Assembly: GCF_036199905.1 (NCBI RefSeq)
Contig: NZ_CP108109.1
Location: forward strand, 3,581,501-3,645,500
Reading direction: 5' to 3'
Source of the DNA: Streptomyces sp. NBC_00223
GTDB taxonomy: Bacteria > Actinomycetota > Actinomycetes > Streptomycetales > Streptomycetaceae
Length of the DNA stretch: 64,000 nucleotides
A model generated the notes under the pieces. It worked only from the letters and a program-made list of their open reading frames with translations. It was not told the origin of the DNA and searched no databases. This document shows, in pieces, positions 1-9,546 of the stretch; the first letter of the stretch is position 1; every line of letters starts with the position of its first letter. Made by a program: the position numbers and the translations under genes.

Positions 1-3000
1 GAGACGGGCTCGGGCAAGACCACGCAGATCCCCAAGATCTGTCTGGAGCTGGGCCGGGGCGTTCGCGGCCTGATCGGCCACACCCAGCCGCGCCGGATCG
101 CCGCCCGTACGGTCGCCGAGCGCGTCGCGGAGGAGCTGGACACCCCGCTGGGCTCGGCCGTCGGCTGGAAGGTCCGCTTCACCGACCAGGTGGGCGACTC
201 CACGCTGGTCAAGCTGATGACCGACGGCATCATGCTCGCCGAGATCCAGACCGACCGCGAGCTGCTGGCCTATGACACGATCATCATCGACGAGGCCCAC
301 GAGCGCAGTCTCAACATCGACTTCATCCTCGGCTACCTCGCCCAGCTCCTCCCCCGCCGCCCCGACCTCAAGGTGATCATCACCTCGGCGACGATCGACC
401 CCCAGCGCTTCTCCCGCCACTTCGGCGACGCGCCGGTCGTGGAGGTCAGCGGGCGTACGTATCCGGTGGAGGTCCGCTACCGGCCGCTGCTGGAAGAGGT
501 CCAGGAGGGGCAGGAGAACGTCGCCGACGCCGACCGGGACCAGATCACCGCGATCTGCGACGCGGTCGACGAGCTCCAGGCCGAGGGTCCGGGCGACATC
601 CTGGTCTTCCTCTCCGGCGAGCGGGAGATCCGCGACACCGCCGACGCGCTGAACAAGAAACAGCTGCGCTCGACCGAAGTCCTGCCGCTGTACGCCCGGT
701 TGTCCTCCGCCGAGCAGCACCGGGTCTTCCAGCGGCACTCCGGCCGCCGGATCGTACTGGCCACGAATGTCGCCGAGACCTCGCTGACCGTCCCCGGCAT
801 CCGCTATGTGATCGACCCCGGCACCGCCCGTATCTCGCGCTACAGCCACCGTACGAAGGTGCAGCGGCTGCCGATCGAGCCGGTCAGCCAGGCCAGCGCC
901 AACCAGCGCAAGGGCCGCTGCGGGCGTACCTCGGACGGCATCTGCATCCGGCTCTACGACGAGGACGACTTCCTGTCGCGGCCGGAGTTCACCGACGCGG
1001 AGATCCTGCGGACGAGTCTGGCCTCGGTCATCCTCCAGATGACGGCGGCCGGGCTCGGCGACATCGCCAAGTTCCCCTTCATCGACCCGCCGGACAGCCG
1101 CAACATCAAGGACGGCATCCAACTCCTTGAGGAGCTGGGCGCGCTCGACCCGCAGCAGAAGGACCCGCGCAAGCGCCTCACGGCGACCGGCCGCAAGCTC
1201 GCCCAACTCCCGGTCGACCCGCGGCTGGCCCGGATGGTGCTGGAGGCCGACCGCAACGGCTGTGTGCACGAGGTCATGGTGATCGCCGCCGCGCTGTCCA
1301 TCCAGGACCCGCGCGAACGCCCGGCGGACAAGCAGCAGCAGGCCGACCAGCAGCACGCCCGCTTCCTGGCGAACTCGGGCAAGGAGGGCGTGACCAGCGA
1401 CTTCCTCTCCTTCCTCACTCTGTGGAGCTATGTGCGGGACCGGCAGAAGGAACTGTCCTCCTCGGCCTTCCGCCGTATGTGCCGCAGCGAGTATCTGAAC
1501 TTCCTGCGGATCCGCGAATGGCAGGACATCTACAGCCAGTTGCGTACGGTCGCCAGGCAACTCGGCATCGACACGGCCGAGTCGGAGGCCGCCGCCGATC
1601 CCCAGCTGGTGCATGTGTCACTGCTGGCCGGGCTGCTGTCGCACATCGGGCTCAAGAACGCGGGGGTCGAGGGCGGCAAGGACGCGGCGAAGAACGAGTA
1701 TCTGGGCGCCCGCAGCGCGAAGTTCGCGGTCTTCCCGGGCTCCGCGCTGTTCCGGAAGCCGCCGCGCTGGATCATGTCGGCCGAGCTGGTGGAGACCTCC
1801 CGGCTGTGGGCGCGGGTCAACGCCCGGATCGAGCCCGAGTGGATCGAGCCGCTGGCCCAGCACCTGGTCAAGCGCACCTACAGCGAGCCGCACTGGGAGA
1901 AGGACCAGGCCGCGGTGATGGCGTACGAGCGGGTGACGCTCTACGGCGTCCCGATCGTCACCCAGCGCAAGGTGAACTACGGCCGGATCGACCCCGAGGT
2001 CTCCCGCGAGCTCTTCATCCGCAACGCCCTGGTCGAGGGCGACTGGCGCACCCACCACCAGTTCTTCCACGACAACCGCAAGCTGCTCGGCGAGGTCGAG
2101 GAGCTGGAACACCGGGCCAGGCGCCGGGACATCCTCGTCGACGACGAGACGCTCTACGACTTCTACGACGCCCGGCTGCCCGAAGAGGTGGTCTCCGGAG
2201 CCCACTTCGACTCCTGGTGGAAGAACCGCCGCCGCGAGGAACCGGAGTTGCTCAACTTCGAGCACTCCATGCTGATCAACGAGAACGCGGAGGCGGTCAC
2301 CAAGGCCGACTACCCGGACTCCTGGCGGCAGGGCGCGCTCAAGTTCCGGGTGACGTACCAGTTCGAGCCGGGCGCGGACGCCGACGGTGTGACCGTCCAC
2401 ATCCCGCTCCAGGTGCTCAACCAGGTCACGTCCGACGGCTTCGACTGGCAGATCCCGGGCCTGCGCGAGAGCGTGGTGACCGAGCTGATCCGCTCGCTGC
2501 CCAAGCCGATCCGCCGGCACTACGTCCCCGCGCCGAACTACGCGAGGACGTTCCTGGAGCGGGTCGTGGCGGGCCCGGACCCGCTGCCGGCCGTGCTGGC
2601 ACGGGAGTTGCAGCGGATGGTCGGTGTGCCGGTCACCGCGGAGGACTTCGACCCGGCGAGGATTCCGGACCATCTGAAGATCACCTTCCGGGTGACCGAC
2701 GAGCGGCGCCGGAAGATCGCCGAGGACAAGGACCTCGACGCGCTCAGGCTGCGGCTCAAGCCGAAGACCAGGGAGGCCATCACCCGGGCCTTCGAAAGCG
2801 CCTCCGACCCGGCACTGGCCTCGGTCGAGCAGCGCACCGGGCTGAAGGACTGGACGGTCGGCACGCTGCCCCGCACCTTCGAGACGCGCCGGGCCGGGCA
2901 GCCGGTCAAGGCGTATCCGGCGCTGGTCGACGAGGGCGCGACGGTGGCCGTACGGCTCTTCGACACCGAGGCCGAGCAGACGGCCGCGATGTGGCGCGGC

Positions 3001-3699
3001 ACCCGGCGGCTGATCGTGCTCAACGTGCCGGTGAACCCGGCGAAGTTCGCCGCCGACCGGCTGTCCAACCAGCAGAAGCTGGCGCTGTCCCGCAATCCGC
3101 ACGGCAGTGTGCAGGCGCTGTTCGAGGACTGCGCCACCGCGGCGGCCGACCGGCTGATCGCCGAGCACGGCGGGCCGGCCTGGGACGAGGAGGCGTACCG
3201 CAAGCTCTACGACGCGGTACGGGCCGATCTGGTCGAGCTGACCGCCCGCAGCGTGCAGCAGGTCCAGCAGGTGCTGGCCGCCTGGCAGTCGTGCGAGCGC
3301 CGGCTGAAGGACACCACCAGCCTGGTGCTGGTGGCGAACCTCCAGGACGTCAAGCGTCAGCTCGCCGCCCTGGTGCACGCCGGATTCGTGACCGAAACCG
3401 GTCTGCGGCGGCTGCCCGACCTTCTGCGGTATCTGGTCGGGGTCGACCGCCGGCTCCAGCAGATGCCGACCGCCGTGCAGCGGGACACCACGCGCATGGA
3501 GAAGGTGCACGAGATCGAGGCGGAGTACGCGGAGCTGCTGGCCGCGCAGCCCCCGGGACGGCCGGTGCCGGCCGCGGTACGGGACATCCGCTGGATGATC
3601 GAGGAACTGCGGGTGAGTTACTTCGCACACGCGCTGGGCACGGCGTTCCCGGTGTCCGACAAGCGGATCTTCAAGGCCCTGGACGAGGCGTGGGGCTGA
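1..3699 (+). CDS. hrpA: HrpA-type DEAH-box ATP-dependent RNA helicase, 5' end outside the window
   Basis: The reading frame is open from base 1 and the product begins inside Walker A (ETGSGKT), so the N-terminal part is missing. It continues with the DEAH box (IIIDEAHERS), the SAT motif (ITSATID), and a helicase C domain with motif VI (NQRKGRCGR). These are followed by the HA2/winged-helix and OB regions and a long C-terminal extension typical of the roughly 1,300-residue bacterial HrpA proteins. It is expected to be a cytoplasmic NTP-driven RNA helicase/RNP remodeller. It ends 150 bases before tRNA-Asp. The family is clear; the exact cellular role in actinomycetes is not known to me. Confidence 0.95.
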   Translation, partial: ETGSGKTTQIPKICLELGRGVRGLIGHTQPRRIAARTVAERVAEELDTPLGSAVGWKVRFTDQVGDSTLVKLMTDGIMLAEIQTDRELLAYDTIIIDEAHERSLNIDFILGYLAQLLPRRPDLKVIITSATIDPQRFSRHFGDAPVVEVSGRTYPVEVRYRPLLEEVQEGQENVADADRDQITAICDAVDELQAEGPGDILVFLSGEREIRDTADALNKKQLRSTEVLPLYARLSSAEQHRVFQRHSGRRIVLATNVAETSLTVPGIRYVIDPGTARISRYSHRTKVQRLPIEPVSQASANQRKGRCGRTSDGICIRLYDEDDFLSRPEFTDAEILRTSLASVILQMTAAGLGDIAKFPFIDPPDSRNIKDGIQLLEELGALDPQQKDPRKRLTATGRKLAQLPVDPRLARMVLEADRNGCVHEVMVIAAALSIQDPRERPADKQQQADQQHARFLANSGKEGVTSDFLSFLTLWSYVRDRQKELSSSAFRRMCRSEYLNFLRIREWQDIYSQLRTVARQLGIDTAESEAAADPQLVHVSLLAGLLSHIGLKNAGVEGGKDAAKNEYLGARSAKFAVFPGSALFRKPPRWIMSAELVETSRLWARVNARIEPEWIEPLAQHLVKRTYSEPHWEKDQAAVMAYERVTLYGVPIVTQRKVNYGRIDPEVSRELFIRNALVEGDWRTHHQFFHDNRKLLGEVEELEHRARRRDILVDDETLYDFYDARLPEEVVSGAHFDSWWKNRRREEPELLNFEHSMLINENAEAVTKADYPDSWRQGALKFRVTYQFEPGADADGVTVHIPLQVLNQVTSDGFDWQIPGLRESVVTELIRSLPKPIRRHYVPAPNYARTFLERVVAGPDPLPAVLARELQRMVGVPVTAEDFDPARIPDHLKITFRVTDERRRKIAEDKDLDALRLRLKPKTREAITRAFESASDPALASVEQRTGLKDWTVGTLPRTFETRRAGQPVKAYPALVDEGATVAVRLFDTEAEQTAAMWRGTRRLIVLNVPVNPAKFAADRLSNQQKLALSRNPHGSVQALFEDCATAAADRLIAEHGGPAWDEEAYRKLYDAVRADLVELTARSVQQVQQVLAAWQSCERRLKDTTSLVLVANLQDVKRQLAALVHAGFVTETGLRRLPDLLRYLVGVDRRLQQMPTAVQRDTTRMEKVHEIEAEYAELLAAQPPGRPVPAAVRDIRWMIEELRVSYFAHALGTAFPVSDKRIFKALDEAWG

Positions 3700-3848
3700 G
3701 CCGCCGAGCGGCCGGGGCCGGGGCGGGGGTACGGCGCCGGCCCGCCTCCCGGCGCAGCCCGCGAACGGGTTCGACCGCACCCCCTGAGCTGCTGTAGAGT
3801 CTGTCTCGCAGCCAGGCGCTCACCGCGCGGAAGGCGGCTGCGACACCA

Positions 3849-3923
3849 GGTCCTGTGGAGCAGTTTGGAGTGCTCGCCACCCTGTCAAGGTGGAGGCCGC
3901 GGGTTCAAATCCCGTCAGGACCG
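3849..3923 (+). tRNA. tRNA-Asp (anticodon GTC)
   Basis: The cloverleaf closes with acceptor GGTCCTG/CAGGACC, anticodon loop CTGTCAA with GTC, T arm GGGTTCAAATCCC and discriminator G, as expected for tRNA-Asp. CCA is not encoded. A TAGAGT box about 50 bases upstream (near 3795) is a possible -10 element. Confidence 0.95.
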
Positions 3924-3935
3924 CACCATACAAGA

Positions 3936-3963
3936 GGCCCGCGCCCCCCAGGGGACGCGGGCC
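3936..3963 (+). terminator. hairpin after tRNA-Asp
   Basis: A perfect 8-bp stem (GGCCCGCG/CGCGGGCC) with a 12-base loop lies 13 bases after the tRNA. It has no U tract, as is common for Streptomyces tRNA terminators. Confidence 0.6.
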
Positions 3964-4019
3964 GACTTGCGTCCTCCACGGAGGCCGCGCCCGCGGCGCA
4001 GCCGCACATCAGGCACGGT

Positions 4020-4038
4020 AAATCCCGTCGGGACCGCA
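4020..4038 (+). repeat. second copy of the tRNA-Asp 3' end (possible att scar)
   Basis: These 19 bases match the tRNA-Asp 3' end at 3907-3925 with one mismatch (A to G). The upstream half of the tRNA is not present. Duplication of a tRNA 3' terminus downstream of the intact gene is what a tRNA-integrating element leaves behind. Confidence 0.55.
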
Positions 4039-4496
4039 TTGCTTGGACGGCTCGCATCCGGAAACGGGAGCGGGCCGTTTCTCGTTGCCCGAAACGCGGA
4101 TTCCGCACCGGCCCCGGCACGTGCCCCCTGCACGCGGTCCCGACAGGCAGTTTCGGCACACGCCTCCGGCAAGCGGTTACGGCGCACAAGACCTGTACGC
4201 GAGTCCGGCACTCGGAGGCCCGGCCCGCGGGTCGCAGCACGCGGTTCCCCGGCCACTTCAATACCCTGATCACGCGGTGGAGTTCATTACCGCAACCTTC
4301 CCAAGATCCACAAGACCACCACATGTGACGGGAGTCACTACAACTCTTCGGAAAACCGGGGAACCTGGACCCCTCCGGAGCACTCTCGATTTAATATGTG
4401 CAATTGCACGTCCCCGAGGACGACTCCGGCACTGACGAACAGCAGCCCCGGTGACCCCACAGACCCCGTCACTCCCGCGAGCGAAACCATGAAAAA
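4039..4496. other. gene-less stretch downstream of tRNA-Asp
   Basis: I see no convincing gene here. The open frames overlap in several phases, lack ribosome sites and resemble no family I recognise. The stretch around 4380-4410 is noticeably AT-richer than its surroundings. No integrase or excisionase remains. Confidence 0.5.
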
Positions 4497-4534
4497 GGGA
4501 CCGCATCGGACCCGGCGGAGTCCGATGCGATCCC
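4497..4534 (-). terminator. rho-independent terminator, probably of bldC
   Basis: On the minus strand, 15-base arms (4497-4511 and 4520-4534, one mismatch) are followed by CTTTTTC. The site lies about 165 bases beyond the bldC stop codon. Confidence 0.75.
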
Positions 4535-4697
4535 GGTGAAGCTGGTAGAACAGGTAAAGCTGTGTAAACCCTGTGTGCTTCACAAAGAAGCGGTACTGCT
4601 GAGCGTGCTCACCCTTCGGTGTCCCCGTTGGGGCGGGAAGACCGTCGGGACGGGCGACGTTTGGGGTGGGGGCCCCATAAGCCGCCCAAAAGGGCTG

Positions 4698-4904
4698 TCA
4701 GGCCTCGCTGCGCTGCTGCGGAATGCCCGCAAGCAATGCGCGGACCTCCGCCTCGCGGTAGCGACGGTGGCCGCCGAGCGTGCGGATGGACGTGAGCTTG
4801 CCGGCCTTGGCCCAGCGCGTGACCGTCTTGGGGTCGACGCGGAACATGGTCGCGACCTCGGCAGGGGTAAGCAACGGCTCGGCATCAGGGGTGCGAGCGG
4901 TCAT
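4698..4904 (-). CDS. bldC: BldC, MerR-like developmental transcription regulator
   Basis: This 68-residue product is the size I recall for S. coelicolor BldC. It has the single winged helix-turn-helix of the MerR/excisionase type (LTPAEVATMFRVDPKTVTRW followed by GGHRRYRE) and no effector domain. BldC represses premature entry into sporulation and binds DNA cooperatively at AT-rich repeats. The ATG at 4904 is preceded by GAGGAGG at good spacing; a longer frame to 5033 has no such site. The HrpA-side and vdh-side neighbours match the bldC locus of other streptomycetes, as recalled. Confidence 0.95.
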   Translation of the reverse strand: MTARTPDAEPLLTPAEVATMFRVDPKTVTRWAKAGKLTSIRTLGGHRRYREAEVRALLAGIPQQRSEA

Positions 4905-5490
4905 GAGCGGCCTCCTCGAGAGAACCGAACCAACGCGGTTCTTTCCTCTAAATTCTGCACCTTGACCCGCGTTGCCCGAAATGAGGGAACGCGGGCCGAG
5001 TCGGTAATAGGACGAACGGCTTGTCCTCGGCACTACAACTACACCATCCGTCCAGCCGCGTCGGCCAAACCGATGGATTTGCCCTCTCAGGTGTTGAACC
5101 TCGACGGAAGCCGATGGACCGTGCCATAGCGGACAGTCACCCCAACGTGACGATCAGTCACAGCACAATCACCTGCCACATCCCCACCTTCGAATCGAGT
5201 CCGAGACGGACCCGATGTCCCATTTTGGCATGACAGATGGTGATGCAGGCAAGAGTCCGGTTACGTGCTCTGCGTCACGCTTGGGCCAATAGCACCACTA
5301 GCGAGGGCAAACAGCGGCATCGAACCGGGCAGGAGACAACACCAGACGCACCAGGAGACAACAGTCCGTCAGATGCCCGACAGCGAGAGACCGGCGACCC
5401 CCGCCCCACAGGCCCCACCCGTAACACCGCGCCGGCTCCACCCCGTGACGAGACCCACCCGCGTCCGCCGCCGGCCGCCCGGCGTACGTC
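4905..5490. other. upstream region of bldC and tail of the next gene
   Basis: No gene is supported in these 586 bases, which must carry the bldC promoter and leader. A 12-base direct repeat, CAGGAGACAACA, occurs at 5330-5341 and 5352-5363, spaced 22 bases (about two helical turns). It could be a protein-binding site, but I cannot name the factor. Confidence 0.5.
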
Positions 5491-6336
5491 TCAGCTCGCG
5501 AACTGGAGCTCGCGGACCGCCCGCCAGCGCTCGGTCAGCCGCTCGTACGCCGCGCCCGCCGCCCCGGGGTCCCCCGCGCGCAGCGCCGCCAGGCCCTCGG
5601 CCACGTCCGCCGCCGAGTGGTCGGCCGCCAGCCGTTCGTCGCCCATCGCGTGGACCAGCCCGCCGTAGTCCAGTTCGACCAGCGAGCGCGGGTGGAACTC
5701 CTCCAGCCAGCGCCCGACATCGATCAGCCCGTCGATCAACGGGCCCTCCTCCAGCGAGTCCTTGAGCACCCGCAGCGCCCGCGCCACCCGACGCCGTGCC
5801 TGCACCATCGGGGTGCGGTACCGCAGCAGCGGCTCCTTCGACTCGCCCGCGCCCGCCGGTTCGTACTCCCGCTCGTCGTCGGCGACCAGCGCGAACCAGC
5901 GCACCGGCACATGCCAGGTGGCCGAGCGGATCCACGGCCGCGCGTCCGGATTCCGCTCCCGCCACGTCTCGTGGTCGACCGCCGCCTGCTCCCGTACGAC
6001 CGGCGGCAGCATCACGTCGAGCACCGGGCCCGGCAGCAGCCCGCCGAGCTGTTCGAGCGCCAGCCAGCCGCGCAGCCGGGTCCGCCACGGGCAGACGTGC
6101 GTGACGCCGCCGATCACGGCCACGTACGCCTCCCGGCTCTCGTGCACCGGGACGGCCACCGGCGGCACCGGGACCAGGTCCGCGAGCGACTGCCGCAGTT
6201 CGTCCTGTGCGGTCCGTACAGGGTCCGCGGCCGCGTAGCGGTACCAGTGCGTGCGTTCGGGCTCGGGGAAGGCCGCCAGTGGCTCGTAGACGCGCAAATA
6301 CGCCGCGTACGGGACCAGTACCGGTGAACCGCCCAC
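5491..6336 (-). CDS. conserved hypothetical protein
   Basis: A 281-residue soluble, acidic protein lies between bldC and vdh, a position I recall being occupied by a hypothetical gene in other streptomycetes. The GTG at 6336 is chosen because GAGGGAG sits a few bases upstream and codon usage is good from there; the longer open frame reads antisense through vdh. It is rich in Trp/Arg/Glu with no signal peptide, membrane segment or catalytic motif that I recognise. The C-terminal third is Ala/Glu-rich and probably helical. Confidence 0.75.
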   Translation of the reverse strand: MGGSPVLVPYAAYLRVYEPLAAFPEPERTHWYRYAAADPVRTAQDELRQSLADLVPVPPVAVPVHESREAYVAVIGGVTHVCPWRTRLRGWLALEQLGGLLPGPVLDVMLPPVVREQAAVDHETWRERNPDARPWIRSATWHVPVRWFALVADDEREYEPAGAGESKEPLLRYRTPMVQARRRVARALRVLKDSLEEGPLIDGLIDVGRWLEEFHPRSLVELDYGGLVHAMGDERLAADHSAADVAEGLAALRAGDPGAAGAAYERLTERWRAVRELQFAS

Positions 6337-6558
6337 ACCCGCTCCCTCGCAGCCGTACCGACTCCACGATCGTCCCACGCGCCCGGCGCCGCGGGAGGTG
6401 ATCCCGGCCACTGCCGGCACACCGCCGACGGGCCTGACCGACCACCCTCCATGATCGGGGCGCCAGGGCCTACCCTGAGCCCATCGATCCTCCCGCCACC
6501 CGTACGGGGGGCGCGACACCCGACCCAATGGGACCACTGGACTATGGGAGTCACCACC

Positions 6559-7686
6559 GTGACCGACGTACGTCAGACCGACGACCGCTCCACGCAGGAC
6601 GTCCTCGCCAAGCTGTTCCGATCGGAGCAGGGCGGGCACGAGCAGGTCGTGCTCTGTCAGGACCGCACCACCGGCCTGCGGGCCGTGATCGCGATCCACT
6701 CCACCGCCCTGGGCCCCGCCCTCGGCGGCACCCGATTCCACGACTACGCCTCCGACGAGGAGGCCGTGTCCGACGCGCTCAACCTCGCGCGCGGCATGTC
6801 GTACAAGAACGCGCTGGCCGGGCTCGACCACGGCGGCGGCAAGGCCGTCATCATCGGCGACCCCGACACCCTCAAGTCCGACGAGCTGCTGCTCGCCTAC
6901 GGCCGGTTCATCGCCTCGCTCGGCGGCCGTTACGTCACCGCGTGCGACGTCGGCACCTACGTCGCCGACATGGACGTGGTGGCCCGCGAGAACCGCTGGA
7001 CCACCGGCCGCTCCCCCGAGAACGGCGGCGCCGGGGACTCCTCCGTGCTGACCGCCTTCGGTGTCTTCCAGGGCATGCGGGCCGCCGCGAAGATCCAGTG
7101 GGGCGAGCCGACGCTGCGCGGCCGCCGGGTCGGGATCGCCGGCGTCGGCAAGGTCGGCCACCACCTGGTCGAGCACCTGATCGACGACGGCGCCGAGGTC
7201 GTGATCACCGATGTCCGCGCCGAGGCCGTCGACCGGATCATCGCCCGCCACCCCGAGGTCACCGCCGTCGTCGACGCCGAGGTCCTGGTGCGCTCCCCGC
7301 TGGACGTCTACGCCCCCTGCGCGCTCGGCGGCGCGCTGGACGACGCCACCGTGGCCGCGCTGACCGCCACCGTCGTCTGCGGCGCCGCCAACAACCAGCT
7401 GGCCCACCCGGGTGTCGAGAAGGACCTGGCCGGCCGCGGCATCCTCTACGCGCCGGACTACGTGGTGAACGCCGGCGGTGTCATCCAGGTCGCCGACGAG
7501 CTGCACGGTTTCGACTTCGACCGGGCGAAGGCCAAGGCGACGAAGATCTACGACACGACGCTGGCCATATTCGATCGTGCCAAGGCCGACGGGGTGCCGC
7601 CCGCGGTGGCCGCCGACCGGCTCGCGGAGCAGCGGATGGCCGAGCGGACCCCGGCCGCGCGCTGGCTGCGCCCGGACGCCTCCTGA
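6559..7686 (+). CDS. vdh: valine (branched-chain amino acid) dehydrogenase, Glu/Leu/Phe/Val family
   Basis: It catalyses NAD-dependent oxidative deamination of valine and other branched-chain amino acids to 2-oxo acids, which feed acyl-CoA precursors in Streptomyces. The catalytic stretch GGTRF...[17 protein letters not shown] contains the two conserved lysines, and GIAGVGKVG is the Rossmann glycine motif. AANNQLA and [12 protein letters not shown] follow as in leucine/valine dehydrogenases. Length (375 aa) fits the family. GTG 6559 is preferred (GGGAG at 6546-6550; start VTDVRQ); the ATG at 6544 has no ribosome site. A strong hairpin follows the stop. Confidence 0.95.
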   Translation: MTDVRQTDDRSTQDVLAKLFRSEQGGHEQVVLCQDRTTGLRAVIAIHSTALGPALGGTRFHDYASDEEAVSDALNLARGMSYKNALAGLDHGGGKAVIIGDPDTLKSDELLLAYGRFIASLGGRYVTACDVGTYVADMDVVARENRWTTGRSPENGGAGDSSVLTAFGVFQGMRAAAKIQWGEPTLRGRRVGIAGVGKVGHHLVEHLIDDGAEVVITDVRAEAVDRIIARHPEVTAVVDAEVLVRSPLDVYAPCALGGALDDATVAALTATVVCGAANNQLAHPGVEKDLAGRGILYAPDYVVNAGGVIQVADELHGFDFDRAKAKATKIYDTTLAIFDRAKADGVPPAVAADRLAEQRMAERTPAARWLRPDAS

Positions 7687-7690
7687 CGGC

Positions 7691-7732
7691 CGCCCGGCGA
7701 CCGCCCGGTGGATTCCGGGCGGTCGCCGGGCG
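7691..7732 (+). terminator. vdh terminator hairpin
   Basis: A perfect 18-bp stem (7691-7708 with 7715-7732) closes a 6-base loop and starts 4 bases after the vdh stop. CTTTCC follows. Confidence 0.8.
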
Positions 7733-8052
7733 CTTTCCGGGTGGATTCCGGGTGCCGAAGCCGCCCTCCGGCGGTGCGGTACAGGCGGGGTTGACGCGAC
7801 TGGCGTGACCGACAGCACGGCCCGATAGCAAGTTCGCGCTAGAAGAAGGTAAAATCGGGTCTGACCAGGCAGGACAGGGCCGTCGATGACGCCTGTTCCG
7901 ACGCGCTTCGTGCGGGCGGCGTACCGTGTGGCGTCGGAAGCAGGTACCGTTGAGGGCCTACGGGCCGGTCTCTCTCCGGGGAGGCCGCTCCGATTCATGA
8001 ACGCGTGTCAAGACTCGGGGCCGTCGAGCCCCGCCGTTGAGGGGGTCGAGCC

Positions 8053-8319
8053 ATGGGGCGCGGCCGGGCCAAGGCCAAGCAGACGAAGGTCGCCCGCCAG
8101 CTGAAGTACAACAGCGGCGGCACGGATCTCTCACGTCTGGCCGAAGAGCTGGGCGCATCGCCGTCGAGGCCGGTTAATCCGGAGCCTGTCGAGGACGATG
8201 ACGAGGAGTTGGACGACGACCCGTACGCTCAGTACGCGGATCGGTACAACGACGACGAGGACGACGAGGACGAGCAGTCCCCGTCACAGCAGTCCTCGTC
8301 GCAGCGCCGTCGCGCTTGA
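8053..8319 (+). CDS. DUF3073 family small acidic protein
   Basis: The 88-residue product starts MGRGRAKAKQTKVARQLKY, the conserved basic N-terminus of DUF3073, and continues into a very acidic Asp/Glu tail and a Gln/Ser end. The family is actinobacterial and of unknown function. GAGGGGG precedes the ATG. The 320-base upstream region (7733-8052) has no gene but includes TAAAAT at 7850-7855, a possible -10 box. The gene converges on purM with a shared hairpin between them. Confidence 0.9.
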   Translation: MGRGRAKAKQTKVARQLKYNSGGTDLSRLAEELGASPSRPVNPEPVEDDDEELDDDPYAQYADRYNDDEDDEDEQSPSQQSSSQRRRA

Positions 8320-8336
8320 CGCCGCCATCACGTTGA

Positions 8337-8364
8337 CCCGGTCCGGGGCCCGCCCCGGACCGGG
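8337..8364. terminator. bidirectional terminator between DUF3073 and purM
   Basis: A 12-bp stem CCCGGTCCGGGG/CCCCGGACCGGG with a 4-base loop is followed on the plus strand by TTTCGT. It sits between convergent stop codons. Confidence 0.8.
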
Positions 8365-8417
8365 TTTCGTCGTCGCCTACGGGCAGTACCGGGCGTAGCA
8401 GCCCATGGGAGAGCTGG

Positions 8418-9485
8418 TCAGCCGGCATAGTCGCCGATCAGCTCCACGGCCGCTGCGCCGCTTTCGCGCGCCGTGACGGCGCCGGCCACCCAGGCACCCA
8501 CACCGCGGTCGGCGAGGACCGCCAGGGTGACGTCCACGGCCTCCTGGGGCACAACGGCGATCATGCCCACGCCCATGTTCAGGGTCTTCTCCAGCTCCAG
8601 CCGCTCGACCCCGCCGACCTCGCCGATCAGACCGAAGACCGGCGCGGGCGTCCAGGTGGAGCGGTCCACGGTGGCCCGCAGCCCGTCCGGGATCACCCGG
8701 GCCAGGTTGTTGGCCAGTCCGCCGCCGGTGATGTGCGAGAAGGCGTGCACCTGGGCCGTACGGGTGAGCGCGAGGCAGTCCAGCGAGTAGATCCTGGTCG
8801 GCTCCAGCAGTTCCTCGCCCAGGGTGCGGCCGAACTCCGGGATCTCCCGGTCCAGCGCCCATCCCGCGCGATCGAAGAGAACATGCCGAACGAGGCTGTA
8901 CCCGTTCGAGTGAAGTCCGGACGACTCGATGGCGATCACCACGTCGCCCGTACGGATACGGTCCGCGCCCAGCACGGCGTCCGCCTCGACCACGCCGGTG
9001 CCCGCGCCCGCCACGTCGAACTCGTCCGCGCCCAGCAGCCCGGGGTGCTCCGCGGTCTCGCCGCCGACCAGCGCGCAGCCGGCCAGCACACAGCCCTCGG
9101 CGATGCCCTTGACGATCGCGGCGACCCGTTCGGGGTAGACCTTGCCGACGCAGATGTAGTCGGTCATGAACAGCGGCTCCGCGCCGCACACCACCAGGTC
9201 GTCCACGACCATGCCGACCAGGTCGTGCCCGATGGTGTCGTAGACGCCCATCCGCCGGGCGATGTCCACCTTGGTGCCGACGCCGTCCGTCGCCGAGGCG
9301 AGCAGCGGGCGTTCGTAGCGCTTGAGAGCGGAGGCGTCGAAGAGCCCGGCGAAGCCCCCCAGGCCGCCGACCACCTCGGGGCGGGTGGCCTTGCGCACCC
9401 ACTCCTTCATCAGGGTGACGGCGCGGTCGCCCGCCTCGATGTCGACGCCTGCGGCTGCGTAGCTGGCACCGGTTGTCTCAGACAT
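8418..9485 (-). CDS. purM: phosphoribosylformylglycinamidine cyclo-ligase (AIR synthetase)
   Basis: It performs the fifth step of purine synthesis, ATP-dependent closure of FGAM to AIR. The 355-residue length and motifs are typical: SYAAAGVDIEAGDRAV at the N-terminus, ATDGVGTKVDIA, GGETAEHPG and SSGLHSNGYSLVR. It lies 61 bases downstream of purF on the same strand and is probably co-transcribed with it. Confidence 0.97.
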   Translation of the reverse strand: MSETTGASYAAAGVDIEAGDRAVTLMKEWVRKATRPEVVGGLGGFAGLFDASALKRYERPLLASATDGVGTKVDIARRMGVYDTIGHDLVGMVVDDLVVCGAEPLFMTDYICVGKVYPERVAAIVKGIAEGCVLAGCALVGGETAEHPGLLGADEFDVAGAGTGVVEADAVLGADRIRTGDVVIAIESSGLHSNGYSLVRHVLFDRAGWALDREIPEFGRTLGEELLEPTRIYSLDCLALTRTAQVHAFSHITGGGLANNLARVIPDGLRATVDRSTWTPAPVFGLIGEVGGVERLELEKTLNMGVGMIAVVPQEAVDVTLAVLADRGVGAWVAGAVTARESGAAAVELIGDYAG

Positions 9486-9546
9486 AGCTGGGGGAACCTT
9501 CGTGTCGTTCGTACGGTTGGCCGGTCCGGCGAGGTCCTGGTGAGCC

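Noticed and set aside
1422..3797. Long open frame of 791 codons inside the HrpA gene
   Set aside because: It is a shifted reading of the HrpA coding sequence with arginine/glycine-rich low-complexity product, typical of GC-rich shadows.
3855..4328. Open frames over and after tRNA-Asp
   Set aside because: They begin inside the tRNA and lack family resemblance and consistent codon bias.
7733..8052. Possible small gene between vdh and DUF3073
   Set aside because: Open frames there lack ribosome sites and break conserved codon bias; the segment is better read as promoter and leader of the DUF3073 gene.
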